64,000 nt of DNA. Origin: an uncultured Clostridia bacterium (GTDB lineage: Bacteria; Bacillota; Clostridia; Christensenellales; UBA1242). The position numbers were made by a program, and so were the translations under genes. A model generated the notes under the pieces. The model worked only from the letters and a program-made list of their open reading frames with translations. It made no database searches and was not told the DNA's origin. Positions 27,477-37,863 of the stretch are shown here, in pieces. Every line of letters starts with the position of its first letter. Position 1 is the first letter of the stretch. The stretch covers positions 310,001 to 374,000 of the forward strand of contig CAKVLR010000002.1 of the NCBI GenBank assembly GCA_934757855.1, read 5' to 3'.

Positions 27477-27788
27477 AATATCCTCTCCCTAAAAAATATC
27501 TTATATCTATTTACATTTTATATCACAAACTGAATTTTGTCAATATGTAAATTTTTAAAATACTGTAAAATGCACCACTTTTTCGGTATAAAAATATAGT
27601 AAAAAAAGGCAATTATTTGTAACTGCCTTTTTTTAATTGCTGTAAATTATATTTTAGGGGTTATTTCCATAAGTGGACATTTATGAAAAATTAATTTAAC
27701 TTACTTGTAAAAATTCTATCAAATTACGGAAAATCTTTCATTTTTTGTTATTTTTTGCAAATTTTTCGATATTTTTTCAATATTTTTG
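27477..27788. other. Non-coding gap between gyrA and coiled-coil gene
   Basis: Contains the terminator at 27601-27634 and otherwise AT-rich sequence without a recognisable gene. Confidence 0.6.
27601..27634 (-). terminator. Terminator downstream of gyrA
   Basis: AAAAAAAGGCAATTA pairs with TAACTGCCTTTTTTT (one G-T mismatch, allowed as a wobble). Confidence 0.75.
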
Positions 27789-30581
27789 TTATTCCTGTGT
27801 ATTTTCATCATTTTCCAAGTTTTCGTTTTCTACTTCACTTTGAGGCTCGGTAGCAATTTCACTATCTTGCGCATTTTCATTTTGCGCTAATTCTTGCTCT
27901 TGTTTTTCAAAATTTTCGGCAAATTCGCTTGCTGTTGGTAAGCCATCTGCATTTTCTTCTTCTGGCTCATTTGCATCTGCTTCAACGGTAGCAAAACTTG
28001 CGATAGAATTGCCTGAGCGTAGTTTCATCATACGCACGCCCATTGAATTTCTACCGACTTTGCGCACATCGTTAGATTTAATACGGATAGTCGTACCATT
28101 GTTGGTAATCAACAATACATCATCATTTGGATTGATTTGGCGCAAGCCGATAATATCACCCGTTTTATCGTTAAATTCGCCCGCGCGCACACCCATACCA
28201 CCGCGAGATTGCAAGCGGTATTCTTCAATATCACAGCGTTTACCAAAACCGTTTGCGGTGATAGTAAGCACTTCTTTGTCTGGTTGTACAATACACATAT
28301 CCACAAGTTTACCGCCATCAAGGTTCATAGCCTTTACACCGCGTGCGCTACGCCCTAACGCGCGCAAACGAGTTTCGCTAAATCTAATACACTTGCCGTT
28401 GCTAGATGCAATCAAAATTTCATCATTACCACGACTGCGTTCTACCTTAATCAACTCATCACCCTCATCAAGGCTGATTGCACGCTTACCGATTTTCATA
28501 ATATTGAAAAATTCGGTGATAGGTGTTTTCTTAATAAGCCCGTTGCGGGTAATCATCACAAGGTAACCCTCTTTGCAAACTTGATCGATATATTCATCAA
28601 CATTTTCGCCCAAAATTGCCTCTTTGTAGATAGGGTTTTCGGTCGAAATAATATTGCCCTCAGTGTCAACTGCGTGTTCATTATCTACTGGCGTATACTC
28701 AATATTGCGTTTGCCCGAAATCATATCGTATGGCAAGCACACGAGCGCTGTTACATATTCGCCCTGATTGAGTTGCAATAGGTTGATAATTGCTCTACCT
28801 TTGCTTGTCTTGCTACCTTCTGGAACTTCGTATGTCTTGATTGAGTAAACCTTACCCATGTTGGTAAAGAACAACAAATTGTCGTGCGTGTTTGCAATAA
28901 ACAAACGATTGACATAGTCGTTGTCTTTGGACTTGTGAGTAGCGATACCATAACCACCTCTATTTTGCGTGTGGTACTCGCTCAAAGCCATTCGCTTGAT
29001 ATAGCCTTGACTGGTCATAGATACTACCATATCCTCGCGCGCAATTAAGTCCTCAATGTCAAAATTGCTCACATCGTGGCTAATCTCTGTCTTGCGGACT
29101 GTGTTGTATTTTTCTTTAATTTCGGTCAATTCTTTTGCAATTATTGCAAGCACTTTGTGTGGGTTGTCCAAAATAGATTGCATTTCAGCGATAAAGGCGC
29201 GCAAGTCGCGCAACTCTTGTTGCAACTTCTCTACCTCTAATGCTGTTAGTCTAGCAAGTCGCATATCTAGTATAGCATTTGCTTGCTTGTCCGATAACTC
29301 AAATTTTGTACAAAGGTTAAGCAATGCCTCGCTACGCTCTTTACTGCACTTGATTATGTGAATTACCTCATCAATATTTGCAAGCGCAATTACCAAGCCC
29401 TCTACAATGTGCGCACGCTCTTTTGCGCGCTCCAAATCATAGCGGGTACGGCGTGTGATAACCTCTTTTTGGTGTTCTAGATAGTGGTAAAGCATTTCTT
29501 TTAGATTCAAAACTTTTGGCTCGCCGTTTACAAGCGCAAGGAAAATAATACCCATACTTGTTTGCAACTGGCTGTGCTTAAACAACAAATTTAACACAAC
29601 TTGTGGGTTTGCATCGCGTTTTAAATCTACAACAATACGCATACCTTGTCTGTCTGATTCTTCTTTAATGTCGGCAATTCCGTCAATCTTTTTATCTTTT
29701 ACCAAATTTGCCATTTGCATAATAAGTTGCGCTTTGTTAACTTGATAAGGAATTTCAGTAATAACAATTTTTACCTTGTTGCCATCATCTTCAATCTCGG
29801 TACGCGCACGAGTGATTACTTTACCGTGTCCAGTCTTGTATGCTTGTCTTACACCCATTCTGCCCATAATAAGTCCGCCCGTTGGGAAGTCTGGCGCTTT
29901 GATATAAGTCATTAACTCATCAATCTCAATATCTGGGTTGTTGATTAGCGCAATAACACCGTCAATGACCTCGCCTAAATTGTGTGGCGGAATAGCAGTC
30001 GCCATACCAACGGCGATACCATCAGCACCATTAACGAGTAAGTTTGGATACCTTGCGGGTAGGACACTAGGTTGTTGCAATGTGTCATCAAAGTTTGGCA
30101 CAAAGTCAACACTATCTTTGTCAATATCGCGTAACATTTCGGCAGCGATTTTTGATAATCTAGCCTCTGTATAACGCTGTGCTGCCGCAGGGTCACCATC
30201 AATACTACCAAAGTTACCCTGGCCATCAACTAGTGGCGCACGCATTGTAAATGGTTGTGCAAGGCGCACCAAAGCATCATAAACCGCACTGTCGCCGTGT
30301 GGGTGGTATTTACCCAATACATCACCAACGATACGCGCACACTTACGGTATGGCTTGTCGTTAAATAAGTTTAATTCGCTCATACTGTATAAAATACGGC
30401 GGTGTACAGGTTTCAGTCCGTCACGCACATCAGGAATAGCACGACTAACATTTACAGCCATTGCATAAGCAATAAAACTCTTTTTCATCTCGCCAACAAC
30501 AGGAGTCTTTATCACCCTAGTGTTGTCAATTTTAGGGTCGATAATAGGCGTTGAAGGCGCTCCGTTTTCTTGATTTTCCAT
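27789..30581 (-). CDS. gyrA: DNA gyrase subunit A
   Basis: 930 aa from the ATG at 30581 (AAAGGGA upstream); the open frame extends 17 codons further without signals. The N-terminal breakage-reunion domain has [14 protein letters not shown] and the active-site tyrosine in QRYTEARL. The C-terminal beta-pinwheel is followed by an acidic Glu/Asn-rich tail of about 70 residues, making it longer than the usual 820. The GyrA box, normally QRRGGRG, reads QNRGGYG, with a second QSRGGMG in a later blade. It forms A2B2 gyrase with the upstream gyrB product, from which it is separated by an unusual repeat-rich gap. Topoisomerase IV subunit A is unlikely given the origin context. Confidence 0.95.
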   Translation of the reverse strand: MENQENGAPSTPIIDPKIDNTRVIKTPVVGEMKKSFIAYAMAVNVSRAIPDVRDGLKPVHRRILYSMSELNLFNDKPYRKCARIVGDVLGKYHPHGDSAVYDALVRLAQPFTMRAPLVDGQGNFGSIDGDPAAAQRYTEARLSKIAAEMLRDIDKDSVDFVPNFDDTLQQPSVLPARYPNLLVNGADGIAVGMATAIPPHNLGEVIDGVIALINNPDIEIDELMTYIKAPDFPTGGLIMGRMGVRQAYKTGHGKVITRARTEIEDDGNKVKIVITEIPYQVNKAQLIMQMANLVKDKKIDGIADIKEESDRQGMRIVVDLKRDANPQVVLNLLFKHSQLQTSMGIIFLALVNGEPKVLNLKEMLYHYLEHQKEVITRRTRYDLERAKERAHIVEGLVIALANIDEVIHIIKCSKERSEALLNLCTKFELSDKQANAILDMRLARLTALEVEKLQQELRDLRAFIAEMQSILDNPHKVLAIIAKELTEIKEKYNTVRKTEISHDVSNFDIEDLIAREDMVVSMTSQGYIKRMALSEYHTQNRGGYGIATHKSKDNDYVNRLFIANTHDNLLFFTNMGKVYSIKTYEVPEGSKTSKGRAIINLLQLNQGEYVTALVCLPYDMISGKRNIEYTPVDNEHAVDTEGNIISTENPIYKEAILGENVDEYIDQVCKEGYLVMITRNGLIKKTPITEFFNIMKIGKRAISLDEGDELIKVERSRGNDEILIASSNGKCIRFSETRLRALGRSARGVKAMNLDGGKLVDMCIVQPDKEVLTITANGFGKRCDIEEYRLQSRGGMGVRAGEFNDKTGDIIGLRQINPNDDVLLITNNGTTIRIKSNDVRKVGRNSMGVRMMKLRSGNSIASFATVEADANEPEEENADGLPTASEFAENFEKQEQELAQNENAQDSEIATEPQSEVENENLENDENTQE

Positions 30582-30632
30582 AAAAATATTCCCTTTTGTT
30601 GATTTTGTAATTTTTCGAGCAATATAAAACAA

Positions 30633-31167
30633 TAAAATTGTATCATAAAATTTTGCAAATCTACCTATCTAGTCCAAACTTTTTGCATAAAAAGCAAAAT
30701 TAAATATTTATTACCAAAAATGTACCAGTGTTCACTAACCTTTCCCTACTCTCAATAAAACAAACTGGGACAAGCATAGAATTGATAATTAAAAGTACTT
30801 AAAACGCTACTCTCAATAGGAAATTGATTTGGACAGAGAATTGATGCAGAACAAGGAGCGAAACTTTCAACTCCGCTCAATCTCAATTAGAATGATAATA
30901 TTTGGGTAGATATTTGTTCGAGAGTAAGGAGTATGGTAAAAGCAACGAAGGCGCATATAGACTAATATGTAACCGCTTCGACTAATTCTTACCAACTCTC
31001 AATAGAACAACTGTTTAGGACACTCAATTCCCCCCCCAATCTCAATAGAAAGATTGATTTGGACAGAGAATTGATGCAGAACAAGGAGCATGGCAAAAAA
31101 CGCAAGGGCGCATATAGACTAATATGTAACCGCGCGTTTTATTGCCTCGTGACGCAGTTATGCGCAA
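30633..31167. repeat. Tandem structured repeats between gyrB and gyrA
   Basis: At least five units begin with CTCAAT-type motifs (near 30751, 30812, 30879, 30996, 31041). A 37-bp block is identical at 30823-30859 and 31053-31089. A 27-bp block is identical at 30950-30976 and 31107-31133 and forms a bulged hairpin. The sequences flanking this hairpin differ but still pair: GGTAA/TTACC in copy 1 (30935-30993) and GGCAA/TTGCC in copy 2 (31092-31146), and CGAAG/CTTCG against AAAACGC/GCGTTTT. These compensatory changes imply a selected DNA or RNA structure. A run of eight Cs lies at 31030-31037. No gene is seen. Confidence 0.8.
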
Positions 31168-33078
31168 TTATATGTCCAAATCGACTACTAGTTTCGCGTT
31201 CTGCTCGATGAACTCCCTCCTCAACTCTGGTTGCTCACCCATTAAAAGCGTGAAGATTTGGTCAGCTTCAAAAGCATCTTCCATTGTTACTTGCAACATT
31301 GTACGCGTTTCGGGGTTCATTGTTGTTTCCCAAAGTTGTTCGGCGTTCATTTCACCTAAACCTTTGTAGCGTTGCAACTCGTACCCCTTACGGTCAAGGC
31401 TGTCTAGATAAAGATTTAGGTCATCATCGTTAAAGAAATAGCGGTCGCCTGTTGGGCGTTTTACACGGTATAGAGGCGGTTGCGCAATATATATGTGTCC
31501 GTGTTCGATAAGCGGGCGCATAAAGCGGAAAAAGAATGTAAGCATAAGTATGCGAATGTGGCTACCATCTACATCGGCATCGGTCATACAAATGATTTTG
31601 TCATAACGCAATTTACTCTCATCAAATTCGTTGCTGATACCGCAACCAAACGCAGTAATCATTGCTTTGATTTCGTTGTTTTCAAGCACGCGGTGAAGTC
31701 TAGCCTTTTCTACATTCAAAATTTTACCACGCAATGGCAAAATGGCTTGATACTTGCGGTCACGGCCTTCTTTTGCAGTACCTCCCGCACTATCACCCTC
31801 AACAAGGTAGATTTCGCAATCTTTTGCAACTTTGCTTGTACAGTCTGCAAGTTTACCTGGTAAAGTAGTTGATTCGAGTATACCTTTTCTACGGGTCAAA
31901 TCACGCGCAGAACGGGCAGCATCGCGGGCGCGCTGAGCAGTTACACATTTAAGCACCAACTCGCGTGCTGGCACTGGGTTTTCCTCCAAATAAGCACCAA
32001 ATTCTTCGGTCATTACCTTTTCGACATAACCGCGCATTTCGGAATTACCTAGTTTGGTCTTTGTCTGTCCCTCAAATTGCGGGTCAGTAAGTTTTACCGA
32101 AATAATTGCAGTGATACCCTCGCGGACATCTTCACCGCTTAATTTTTCGTTTTCCTTTAAGATTTTGTTTTGCACGCCGTAGTCGTTGATTATTTTGGTA
32201 AGACTATTTTTAAAACCTACTAAGTGCGTTCCGCCTTCTTCGGTATTTATGTTGTTTGCGTATGCGTGCAACACTTCGTTGTAGCCATCGTTGTATTGAA
32301 AACAAATCTCTACTTGGTGGTCATCGCCCTCTTTGTTGATATAAATAGGCTTGTCAAAAAGCGTTTCTCTGCCCTTGTTTAGGGCATCTACAAACTCAAC
32401 AATACCGCCTTCGTAGTGGAATGTTTCACTGCGTTCGCGCCCCTCGCGCTCATCGGTAAGGCTAAGCGACAAACCTTTATTTAGGAAAGCGATTTCCTTA
32501 AAGCGTGATTTTAGTGTTTCGTAGTTAAAGTCCACAGTTTCAAAAATTTCTGGGTCAGGCAAAAATGTAACTTGCGTGCCTGTTTCATTTGTGTTACCTA
32601 CAACGGTAAGCGGGTTTTGCGGAATACCGCGCTTGTAGTCTTGGTGATAAATCTTGCCGTTTTGATATACATCGACTTCTAGGTCGGTACTAAGCGCATT
32701 AACTACACTCAAACCTACGCCGTGCAATCCACCACTGATTTTGTAGCCTTTGCCACCAAATTTACCACCAGCGTGAAGTTTTGTAAGTACGACCTCAACA
32801 GCGGATTTGTGTTCGGTCTTGTGCATACCAGTAGGAATACCACGACCGTTATCGCGCACACAGCACGCGCCGTTTTTCATCAAAGTAACGGTAATCTTGT
32901 TGCAATAGCCCGCAAGTGCTTCATCAATCGAGTTGTCCACTATCTCGATAATCAAATGTTGCAGTCCGCGCTCATCGGTACTACCTATGTACATACCTGG
33001 TCTTTTGCGCACTGGGTCTAGCCCTTCCAACACTTGAATAGCATCTTCGGTATATTGCTCAGTAATTTTTTGTGTCAT
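31168..33078 (-). CDS. gyrB: DNA gyrase subunit B
   Basis: 636 aa, usual Gram-positive length. The GHKL ATPase domain has [20 protein letters not shown] and [15 protein letters not shown], and the TOPRIM domain has [30 protein letters not shown] and [21 protein letters not shown]. The C-terminus ends [19 protein letters not shown]. It supplies ATP-driven strand passage for negative supercoiling. The ribosome-binding site is AGAGG, and a -10 TATAAT lies at 33141-33146 on the minus strand, so it has its own promoter. Confidence 0.97.
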   Translation of the reverse strand: MTQKITEQYTEDAIQVLEGLDPVRKRPGMYIGSTDERGLQHLIIEIVDNSIDEALAGYCNKITVTLMKNGACCVRDNGRGIPTGMHKTEHKSAVEVVLTKLHAGGKFGGKGYKISGGLHGVGLSVVNALSTDLEVDVYQNGKIYHQDYKRGIPQNPLTVVGNTNETGTQVTFLPDPEIFETVDFNYETLKSRFKEIAFLNKGLSLSLTDEREGRERSETFHYEGGIVEFVDALNKGRETLFDKPIYINKEGDDHQVEICFQYNDGYNEVLHAYANNINTEEGGTHLVGFKNSLTKIINDYGVQNKILKENEKLSGEDVREGITAIISVKLTDPQFEGQTKTKLGNSEMRGYVEKVMTEEFGAYLEENPVPARELVLKCVTAQRARDAARSARDLTRRKGILESTTLPGKLADCTSKVAKDCEIYLVEGDSAGGTAKEGRDRKYQAILPLRGKILNVEKARLHRVLENNEIKAMITAFGCGISNEFDESKLRYDKIICMTDADVDGSHIRILMLTFFFRFMRPLIEHGHIYIAQPPLYRVKRPTGDRYFFNDDDLNLYLDSLDRKGYELQRYKGLGEMNAEQLWETTMNPETRTMLQVTMEDAFEADQIFTLLMGEQPELRREFIEQNAKLVVDLDI

Positions 33079-33221
33079 AAATAAACCTCTAAAATATTTT
33101 TTAATCGTTCGGGCAAAAAGTGAATGTTTTTATATCGTATATTATACCATAAAACTATGGAAATTTGGCTATTAAAACCAAAGTTTTTTTAAAGAATATG
33201 CAAAGAAATTGGTTAGCCATT

Positions 33222-34817
33222 CTACTTTGTTAATTCGTGGAGTTTGTCGGTTGCGGAAGTTATCTTATCTTTTAGGTTTTCCGCTTTATTTTTGATATTT
33301 TCCGTTTTGTTTTTGACTTTTTCCACGCCACTATTTATGGCAGTGTGTAATTTTTGGGCATTTTCCTGCGCGATTTGAGATAATTTCTTTAAAAAGGTCT
33401 TATTTTCTTCTTTTTTTACATTTAAAGTGCAAGTAAATGGAATATTTTTGATTGCATTTTCAGTTTCTGCGCGTTGGCTTGCGGTTTGGTAAGTTTTGGG
33501 GTCAGGAATTTCCTTTAAACCGCTTTCGTTATACTTTAAAATTGTTTCATTAACGGCATCTTGTATGTTTTGCATTATCGGTTTATTTTGCGGGTCATAG
33601 ACATCGTAAAATAGCCCCAAGGTAAAACTCAAATTGTTTTGATTTACCAAAAAACTTGCTAAGTCATTATAGCGGTATATTTGCTCTTGTGTGAGTAAAT
33701 TTTGGTCTAGTAACTCATTAAATCGATTGTCGCAATAATCGAGCAGGCGTATCCACGCGCTCGCAAGTTGCGGAGCGATGACATCTTCAAATTTGGGGTC
33801 ATCTATATGCTCGTTAGCAAGCAAGGCACTCACAAAATCAAAATATACGGTTTCCATTTTTTCGAGTTCGGCTAAATCTAGTTTTTCACCGCGCTTACCT
33901 GTCAAAAGTTCGTTTCGCCACTCGCCATTGCCTAATTCATTAAATATACCACCGATTGCTGTTAGCATCACATAAGGGTATTCATAATTGCAATGATAAT
34001 CAAAATTCAACTTATCAAAAAAGCCAAATTTTTCTGCCATATCGCACGACCATTCATCGACAATGCTTTCCTCTTTGTACTTTTGGTATGTATTTGCTTG
34101 ATACGCAAAAGAGCAATGCTCATCGTCCCAAACAAAATGCGTTTGAAACATACTGCCTACGCTCTCGAGATATTGCAAATCGTGCGCCCATAAATCGTTG
34201 TTTGGACACTCGACATAATTCCCTAGGTCGTATTTAAACATTTCTTCTTTGGCGTAAGCGTGCAACATTTCGTGTATAAAAGACTGCCTACCGCCTACCT
34301 TGTCCATTTCGGCAAGAATATCCTCTGGAATTTCCCTATCAACGAGGTAATTATGTTCATTTTGCAAATATTCGCCAGCATACGTTGTAAATATATTTCT
34401 TTCATCTAGTTGCTCGGCAGTAGGCTTGAATTTATCTAAATTCACCCCATTGTCCATACTAAGCAAATACTCAAAAGCGCGCTGTTTTTCCTCAGCGGTA
34501 TAATCAACTAGATTGAAATCTTGGTCAAAATGCTTGCTTTGCATCACAATATTATTTACCACCTTCATATCTAAATCATATGTGCGCCCCGTATAGGCAC
34601 GCGTTTGCGAACTAGTACCCATATCATCACTGTTATCAATATTATCCAATTTTACAAAGGTGTGTTGCAAACTATCAAACAGCCTCTCGCGTTCAGCGGG
34701 ATACGCGCTAATCAACTCGCGATACATAGGCTTTGCTATCCAGCCGTAAGTGCCTAATTTGTGGCGAATACGCGCATCATCTGCAAAAAATTTTTCTTCT
34801 TTTTTGTCAAATTCCAT
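33222..34817 (-). CDS. Putative zinc metalloprotease (HExxH) in the recF-gyrB interval
   Basis: 531 aa, no recognised family. The zinc motif is FIHEMLHAY (H182, E183, H186), and a candidate third ligand sits in IVDEWSCD (E255). There is no signal peptide or membrane segment. The last 70 residues are a Lys-rich amphipathic coil (GVEKVKNKTENIKNKAENLKDK), like late-embryogenesis-abundant repeats. The position between recF and gyrB usually holds short genes such as remB/yaaB in Bacillota, so this is an insertion or replacement. It may share a transcript with recF, 42 bp upstream. It resembles the protein at 21548 in general plan. Confidence 0.7.
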   Translation of the reverse strand: MEFDKKEEKFFADDARIRHKLGTYGWIAKPMYRELISAYPAERERLFDSLQHTFVKLDNIDNSDDMGTSSQTRAYTGRTYDLDMKVVNNIVMQSKHFDQDFNLVDYTAEEKQRAFEYLLSMDNGVNLDKFKPTAEQLDERNIFTTYAGEYLQNEHNYLVDREIPEDILAEMDKVGGRQSFIHEMLHAYAKEEMFKYDLGNYVECPNNDLWAHDLQYLESVGSMFQTHFVWDDEHCSFAYQANTYQKYKEESIVDEWSCDMAEKFGFFDKLNFDYHCNYEYPYVMLTAIGGIFNELGNGEWRNELLTGKRGEKLDLAELEKMETVYFDFVSALLANEHIDDPKFEDVIAPQLASAWIRLLDYCDNRFNELLDQNLLTQEQIYRYNDLASFLVNQNNLSFTLGLFYDVYDPQNKPIMQNIQDAVNETILKYNESGLKEIPDPKTYQTASQRAETENAIKNIPFTCTLNVKKEENKTFLKKLSQIAQENAQKLHTAINSGVEKVKNKTENIKNKAENLKDKITSATDKLHELTK

Positions 34818-34859
34818 TTTTCACCGTTTCCACTATTTTTTATTGTTTTATCAAAAAAT

Positions 34860-36116
34860 TTATTCGTTAAAATCACTTTCAGGTTCTTGCTCTAACATTT
34901 GCTCCATAAGTTCTTGCCCGCCCGCGATTATATCGGTTTCGGGAGTTGCATTGCCCTTGTCGATTTCCATTTCAGTCACCACGCCGTTTTCCACCTTAAA
35001 GAGTTTGTCAGGCACTGCGGGGTAGTCCCACTCGGTACAAGTAATCACTGTATCAAAACGCTTGCAATAATCCATCAACTGCTTGCGCCTTTTTTCATCA
35101 AGTTCGCTCAACACATCATCAAGAAATAATATCGGCTTTTCGCCGTAAAAGCGTGATAGCATAAACACTTCTGCAAGTTTCATAGCAAGCGTAGCGGTAC
35201 GCTGTTGTCCCAAACTCCCAGCGGTGCGCAAGTTTATCCACGAATATTTTTCCGTCCTACGGTCGCCCCCTGGTACTGTCTGCGTAATGTAGCCTAATTT
35301 TATCTCAATATCATCGAGGTGCGCCCCAACATTTGAGGTCTTTGTCGCCACATCGCGCACATAACTTGCACGGACCTTTTGCTGATATACATCATCAAAA
35401 TCGTTTACATTTATATCGGTCAATCTATCAAAAAATGTGCGATAAGTTAAGTGCAAAGTTTCTTTGTTGTCAGTCAAAATTCGCATAGCGATAGAGGCTA
35501 ATCTATCAATATGTCTAATAAATAGCGAACGCCTCAGCATTACGCGCGTGCTGTACGCGCTAATCTGCCTATCCCACGGCACAAGCGCACGGTCGTAGCA
35601 ATTTGCATTTTTAATTGAACGCAAAATCGCATTTCGCTGTTTGAGTGCGTGTTGCATATTGCGCAAATTATTCATATAACCGTTGCCTATTTGGCAATTT
35701 ATGATGTCCATATAACGCCTACGATACTGCGGTCCACCACGCACAATATTTATCTCATCAGGGCTAAAATAAACGCTCGCAAAGTTGCCTACAATGTCGC
35801 TCACCTTTTGACTAGGCACGCCATCAAGCAGTACTATCTTGCCTTTTGTTTGGTGAATATTTACCCCAACAGAGCGCGGAGCCTCACCACGAATATAATC
35901 AAGATTAATCTCTGCCGAACGCTTGCCAGCACAGATAGTTTCTGCATCTTTTCTTGTACGCGGACTGCGCCCGATTGAGCAAATATGCAATGCCTCCAAA
36001 ATGTTGGTTTTGCCCGCACCGTTCGCCCCGCAAATAACATTTAGACCTTTGCCAAAATGTATCTCCGCATCTTCGAGGTTTCTAAAATCTTTTACCCTTA
36101 ATTTTTCAATTCTCAT
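34860..36116 (-). CDS. recF: DNA replication and repair protein RecF
   Basis: 418 aa from ATG 36116 (AAAAGGTG upstream). It is an SMC-like ATPase: Walker A GANGAGKTNILEAL, ABC-like signature region SLGQQRTATLAMKLAE, Walker B PILFLDDVLSELDEKRR. It is longer than the usual 360-370 residues because of an acidic tail of about 45 residues (EMEQ/GGQELMEQMLEQEPESDFNE region). It loads RecA at gaps with RecO/RecR. It directly follows dnaA here, whereas in most Bacillota dnaN and yaaA lie between them. Confidence 0.94.
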   Translation of the reverse strand: MRIEKLRVKDFRNLEDAEIHFGKGLNVICGANGAGKTNILEALHICSIGRSPRTRKDAETICAGKRSAEINLDYIRGEAPRSVGVNIHQTKGKIVLLDGVPSQKVSDIVGNFASVYFSPDEINIVRGGPQYRRRYMDIINCQIGNGYMNNLRNMQHALKQRNAILRSIKNANCYDRALVPWDRQISAYSTRVMLRRSLFIRHIDRLASIAMRILTDNKETLHLTYRTFFDRLTDINVNDFDDVYQQKVRASYVRDVATKTSNVGAHLDDIEIKLGYITQTVPGGDRRTEKYSWINLRTAGSLGQQRTATLAMKLAEVFMLSRFYGEKPILFLDDVLSELDEKRRKQLMDYCKRFDTVITCTEWDYPAVPDKLFKVENGVVTEMEIDKGNATPETDIIAGGQELMEQMLEQEPESDFNE

Positions 36117-36486
36117 AATCAAGCACCTTTTAGCCTGTGATATTGTTCTCTCTTTATTTCTTTTGCGCGGGAATTACCAAAATTATTGCCAATTTTGCCA
36201 ATTCCATACGCGCGCGTACATACGCGTGCGCGCGCACGCGCGTGAAATAAAAAAGAGAGAACAAACAACTTATTGCGGATACCCGCGTACATCTGGACTA
36301 ATCAATGCAATAGTCCATTATAATGAGTTTTATTTTTTAAATAAAGTTAGATACTGAAATCTAATAAGATAAATCAAAAAGAGTAAGTGCTTTCTCCTAT
36401 TATAAAGCACCTTGTGTTTGTTCTCTCTTTTATAGATTAGCACAAATTTTCTATTTATGCAAGCAAAATTCGACAAGTTTTAAAAA
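36117..36486. promoter_or_regulatory. Structured dnaA-recF gap with alternating Py-Pu tract
   Basis: Positions 36205-36244 alternate pyrimidine and purine strictly for 40 nt and are CG-rich, in an otherwise AT-rich gap. It is flanked by an inverted repeat (GTTCTCTCTTTATTTC near 36145 and its complement near 36244-36262); GTTCTCTCTTTTA occurs again near 36420. Further hairpins are GTGCTTT/AAAGCAC (about 36387-36411) and GGACTA/TAGTCC (about 36293-36315). No coding sequence is seen, and dnaN is absent. Confidence 0.7.
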
Positions 36487-37863
36487 CTATTCTTTAATTT
36501 GTGCGATTAAGTCGTTTATGGTCTTTTTCATTTGTTTATTTGTCTTGGTTAACTCCATAATCTTGTCGCGTGCGTGAATGATAGTCGTGTGGTCGCGCCC
36601 AAAAATTTGACCTATGGTTGCAAGCGGAATAGCAAGCAAAGACCACATAAGGTAGATACAAATTTGTCTAGGCTCAACAATTTCTTTGTTACGCTTGCGC
36701 CCTGTTAAATCGCGCTTGTCAATGGTGAAAAATTTACATACCGATGAAATGATTTTTTCTTGCGTAATGCGCTCGTTACTAACCTCAATAGGCTCGCCTT
36801 CCTTTTCTAGCACTTCTTCCATATCCTCGCGCGTTGCTACCGTTTTGCCGTGTAAATTTGCAAGAAAATAGATTTTGCGCAAAACCGCTTCCATTTCACG
36901 AATATTGTAGGTAGAAAGGCGCTCTGCAAGTTCGCAATCAATGCCTTTTTCAAATTCAAAGCGCTCCATTTCAATTTTCTTTTGAATAATTAATAGCCTT
37001 GTTTCAAAATCAGGTGGCTGAATATCTTGTATAAAACCACTCGCGAAGCGCGAACGCAAACGCTCCTCCAATGTCGCAATTTCTTTTGGTGGGCGGTCAC
37101 TCGAAATGATGATTTGTTTGCCCGCTTGATAGAGGTCGTTGAAGGTATTAAATACTTCCTCTTGAAAACCTTTTCGCGTACTAATGAATTGAATATCATC
37201 AATCAGCAAAACATCGGCTTGCCTATATTTTTTGTGGAACCCGTCCATACCCTTTTCGTATCGCTCGCGAATTGCCTCTACAAACGCATTTGAAAACTGC
37301 TCGCAAGTCACATACACGATATTTAGATTTGAGGTCTTATGCTCCCAAATATAGTTACCTATTGCGTGCAAAAGGTGCGTTTTGCCTAGCCCTACTCCAC
37401 CGTAGATAAATAACGGATTAAAGCGTACTGCTGGGCTTTCCGCAACCGCGCGCGCAGCGGCATAAATGACTTGATTTGTCGTGCCTATTACAAAATTATC
37501 AAAGGTGTAACGCGGATTAAATGGATTTTTTAGCGTTGCTGTTTTGGTCACTAATTTTGAATTGTCATCATCTGGGTGTTGCTCATTAAATGAGGCAATA
37601 TAGTCATCTTTTTCTTCTGGAATAAGCACATTGATTTGCTCTAAATTGAAGTGTTCTTTTAGAGCCTCGCGCATACGCGGAAGATACACATTATACACTT
37701 GCGTGCGCGCCATTTCCGAAGGAGCCACAAGCACGAGTTTATCGCCCTCAATATTGATAGGTTGCAAAGGATTTATCCACAAATCCATACCAACGGAAGT
37801 AATTTTCTTGCTAAAATCATCTAAACATAATTCCCATTGTTTCTCGATATATTTTTGCATCAT
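36487..37863 (-). CDS. dnaA: Chromosomal replication initiator protein DnaA
   Basis: 458 aa from ATG 37863 (a second ATG follows at once; GGGG lies just upstream). The open frame continues 44 codons upstream without support. Domain I is at 1-90; the AAA+ domain has Walker A GGVGLGKTHLLHAIG, Walker B VLLIDDIQF and an arginine-finger region ERLRSRFASG; domain IV carries the DnaA-box binding signature GRDHTTIIHARDKI. It melts oriC by binding boxes of the TTATCCACA type, which cluster at 43.7-45.5 kb. The gene points away from that region. Confidence 0.97.
   Translation of the reverse strand: MMQKYIEKQWELCLDDFSKKITSVGMDLWINPLQPINIEGDKLVLVAPSEMARTQVYNVYLPRMREALKEHFNLEQINVLIPEEKDDYIASFNEQHPDDDNSKLVTKTATLKNPFNPRYTFDNFVIGTTNQVIYAAARAVAESPAVRFNPLFIYGGVGLGKTHLLHAIGNYIWEHKTSNLNIVYVTCEQFSNAFVEAIRERYEKGMDGFHKKYRQADVLLIDDIQFISTRKGFQEEVFNTFNDLYQAGKQIIISSDRPPKEIATLEERLRSRFASGFIQDIQPPDFETRLLIIQKKIEMERFEFEKGIDCELAERLSTYNIREMEAVLRKIYFLANLHGKTVATREDMEEVLEKEGEPIEVSNERITQEKIISSVCKFFTIDKRDLTGRKRNKEIVEPRQICIYLMWSLLAIPLATIGQIFGRDHTTIIHARDKIMELTKTNKQMKKTINDLIAQIKE

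Noticed and set aside
30721..31146. Repeats between gyrB and gyrA as a CRISPR array
   Set aside because: Units vary in length and spacing, the repeated blocks are not separated by uniform unique spacers, and no cas gene is near.
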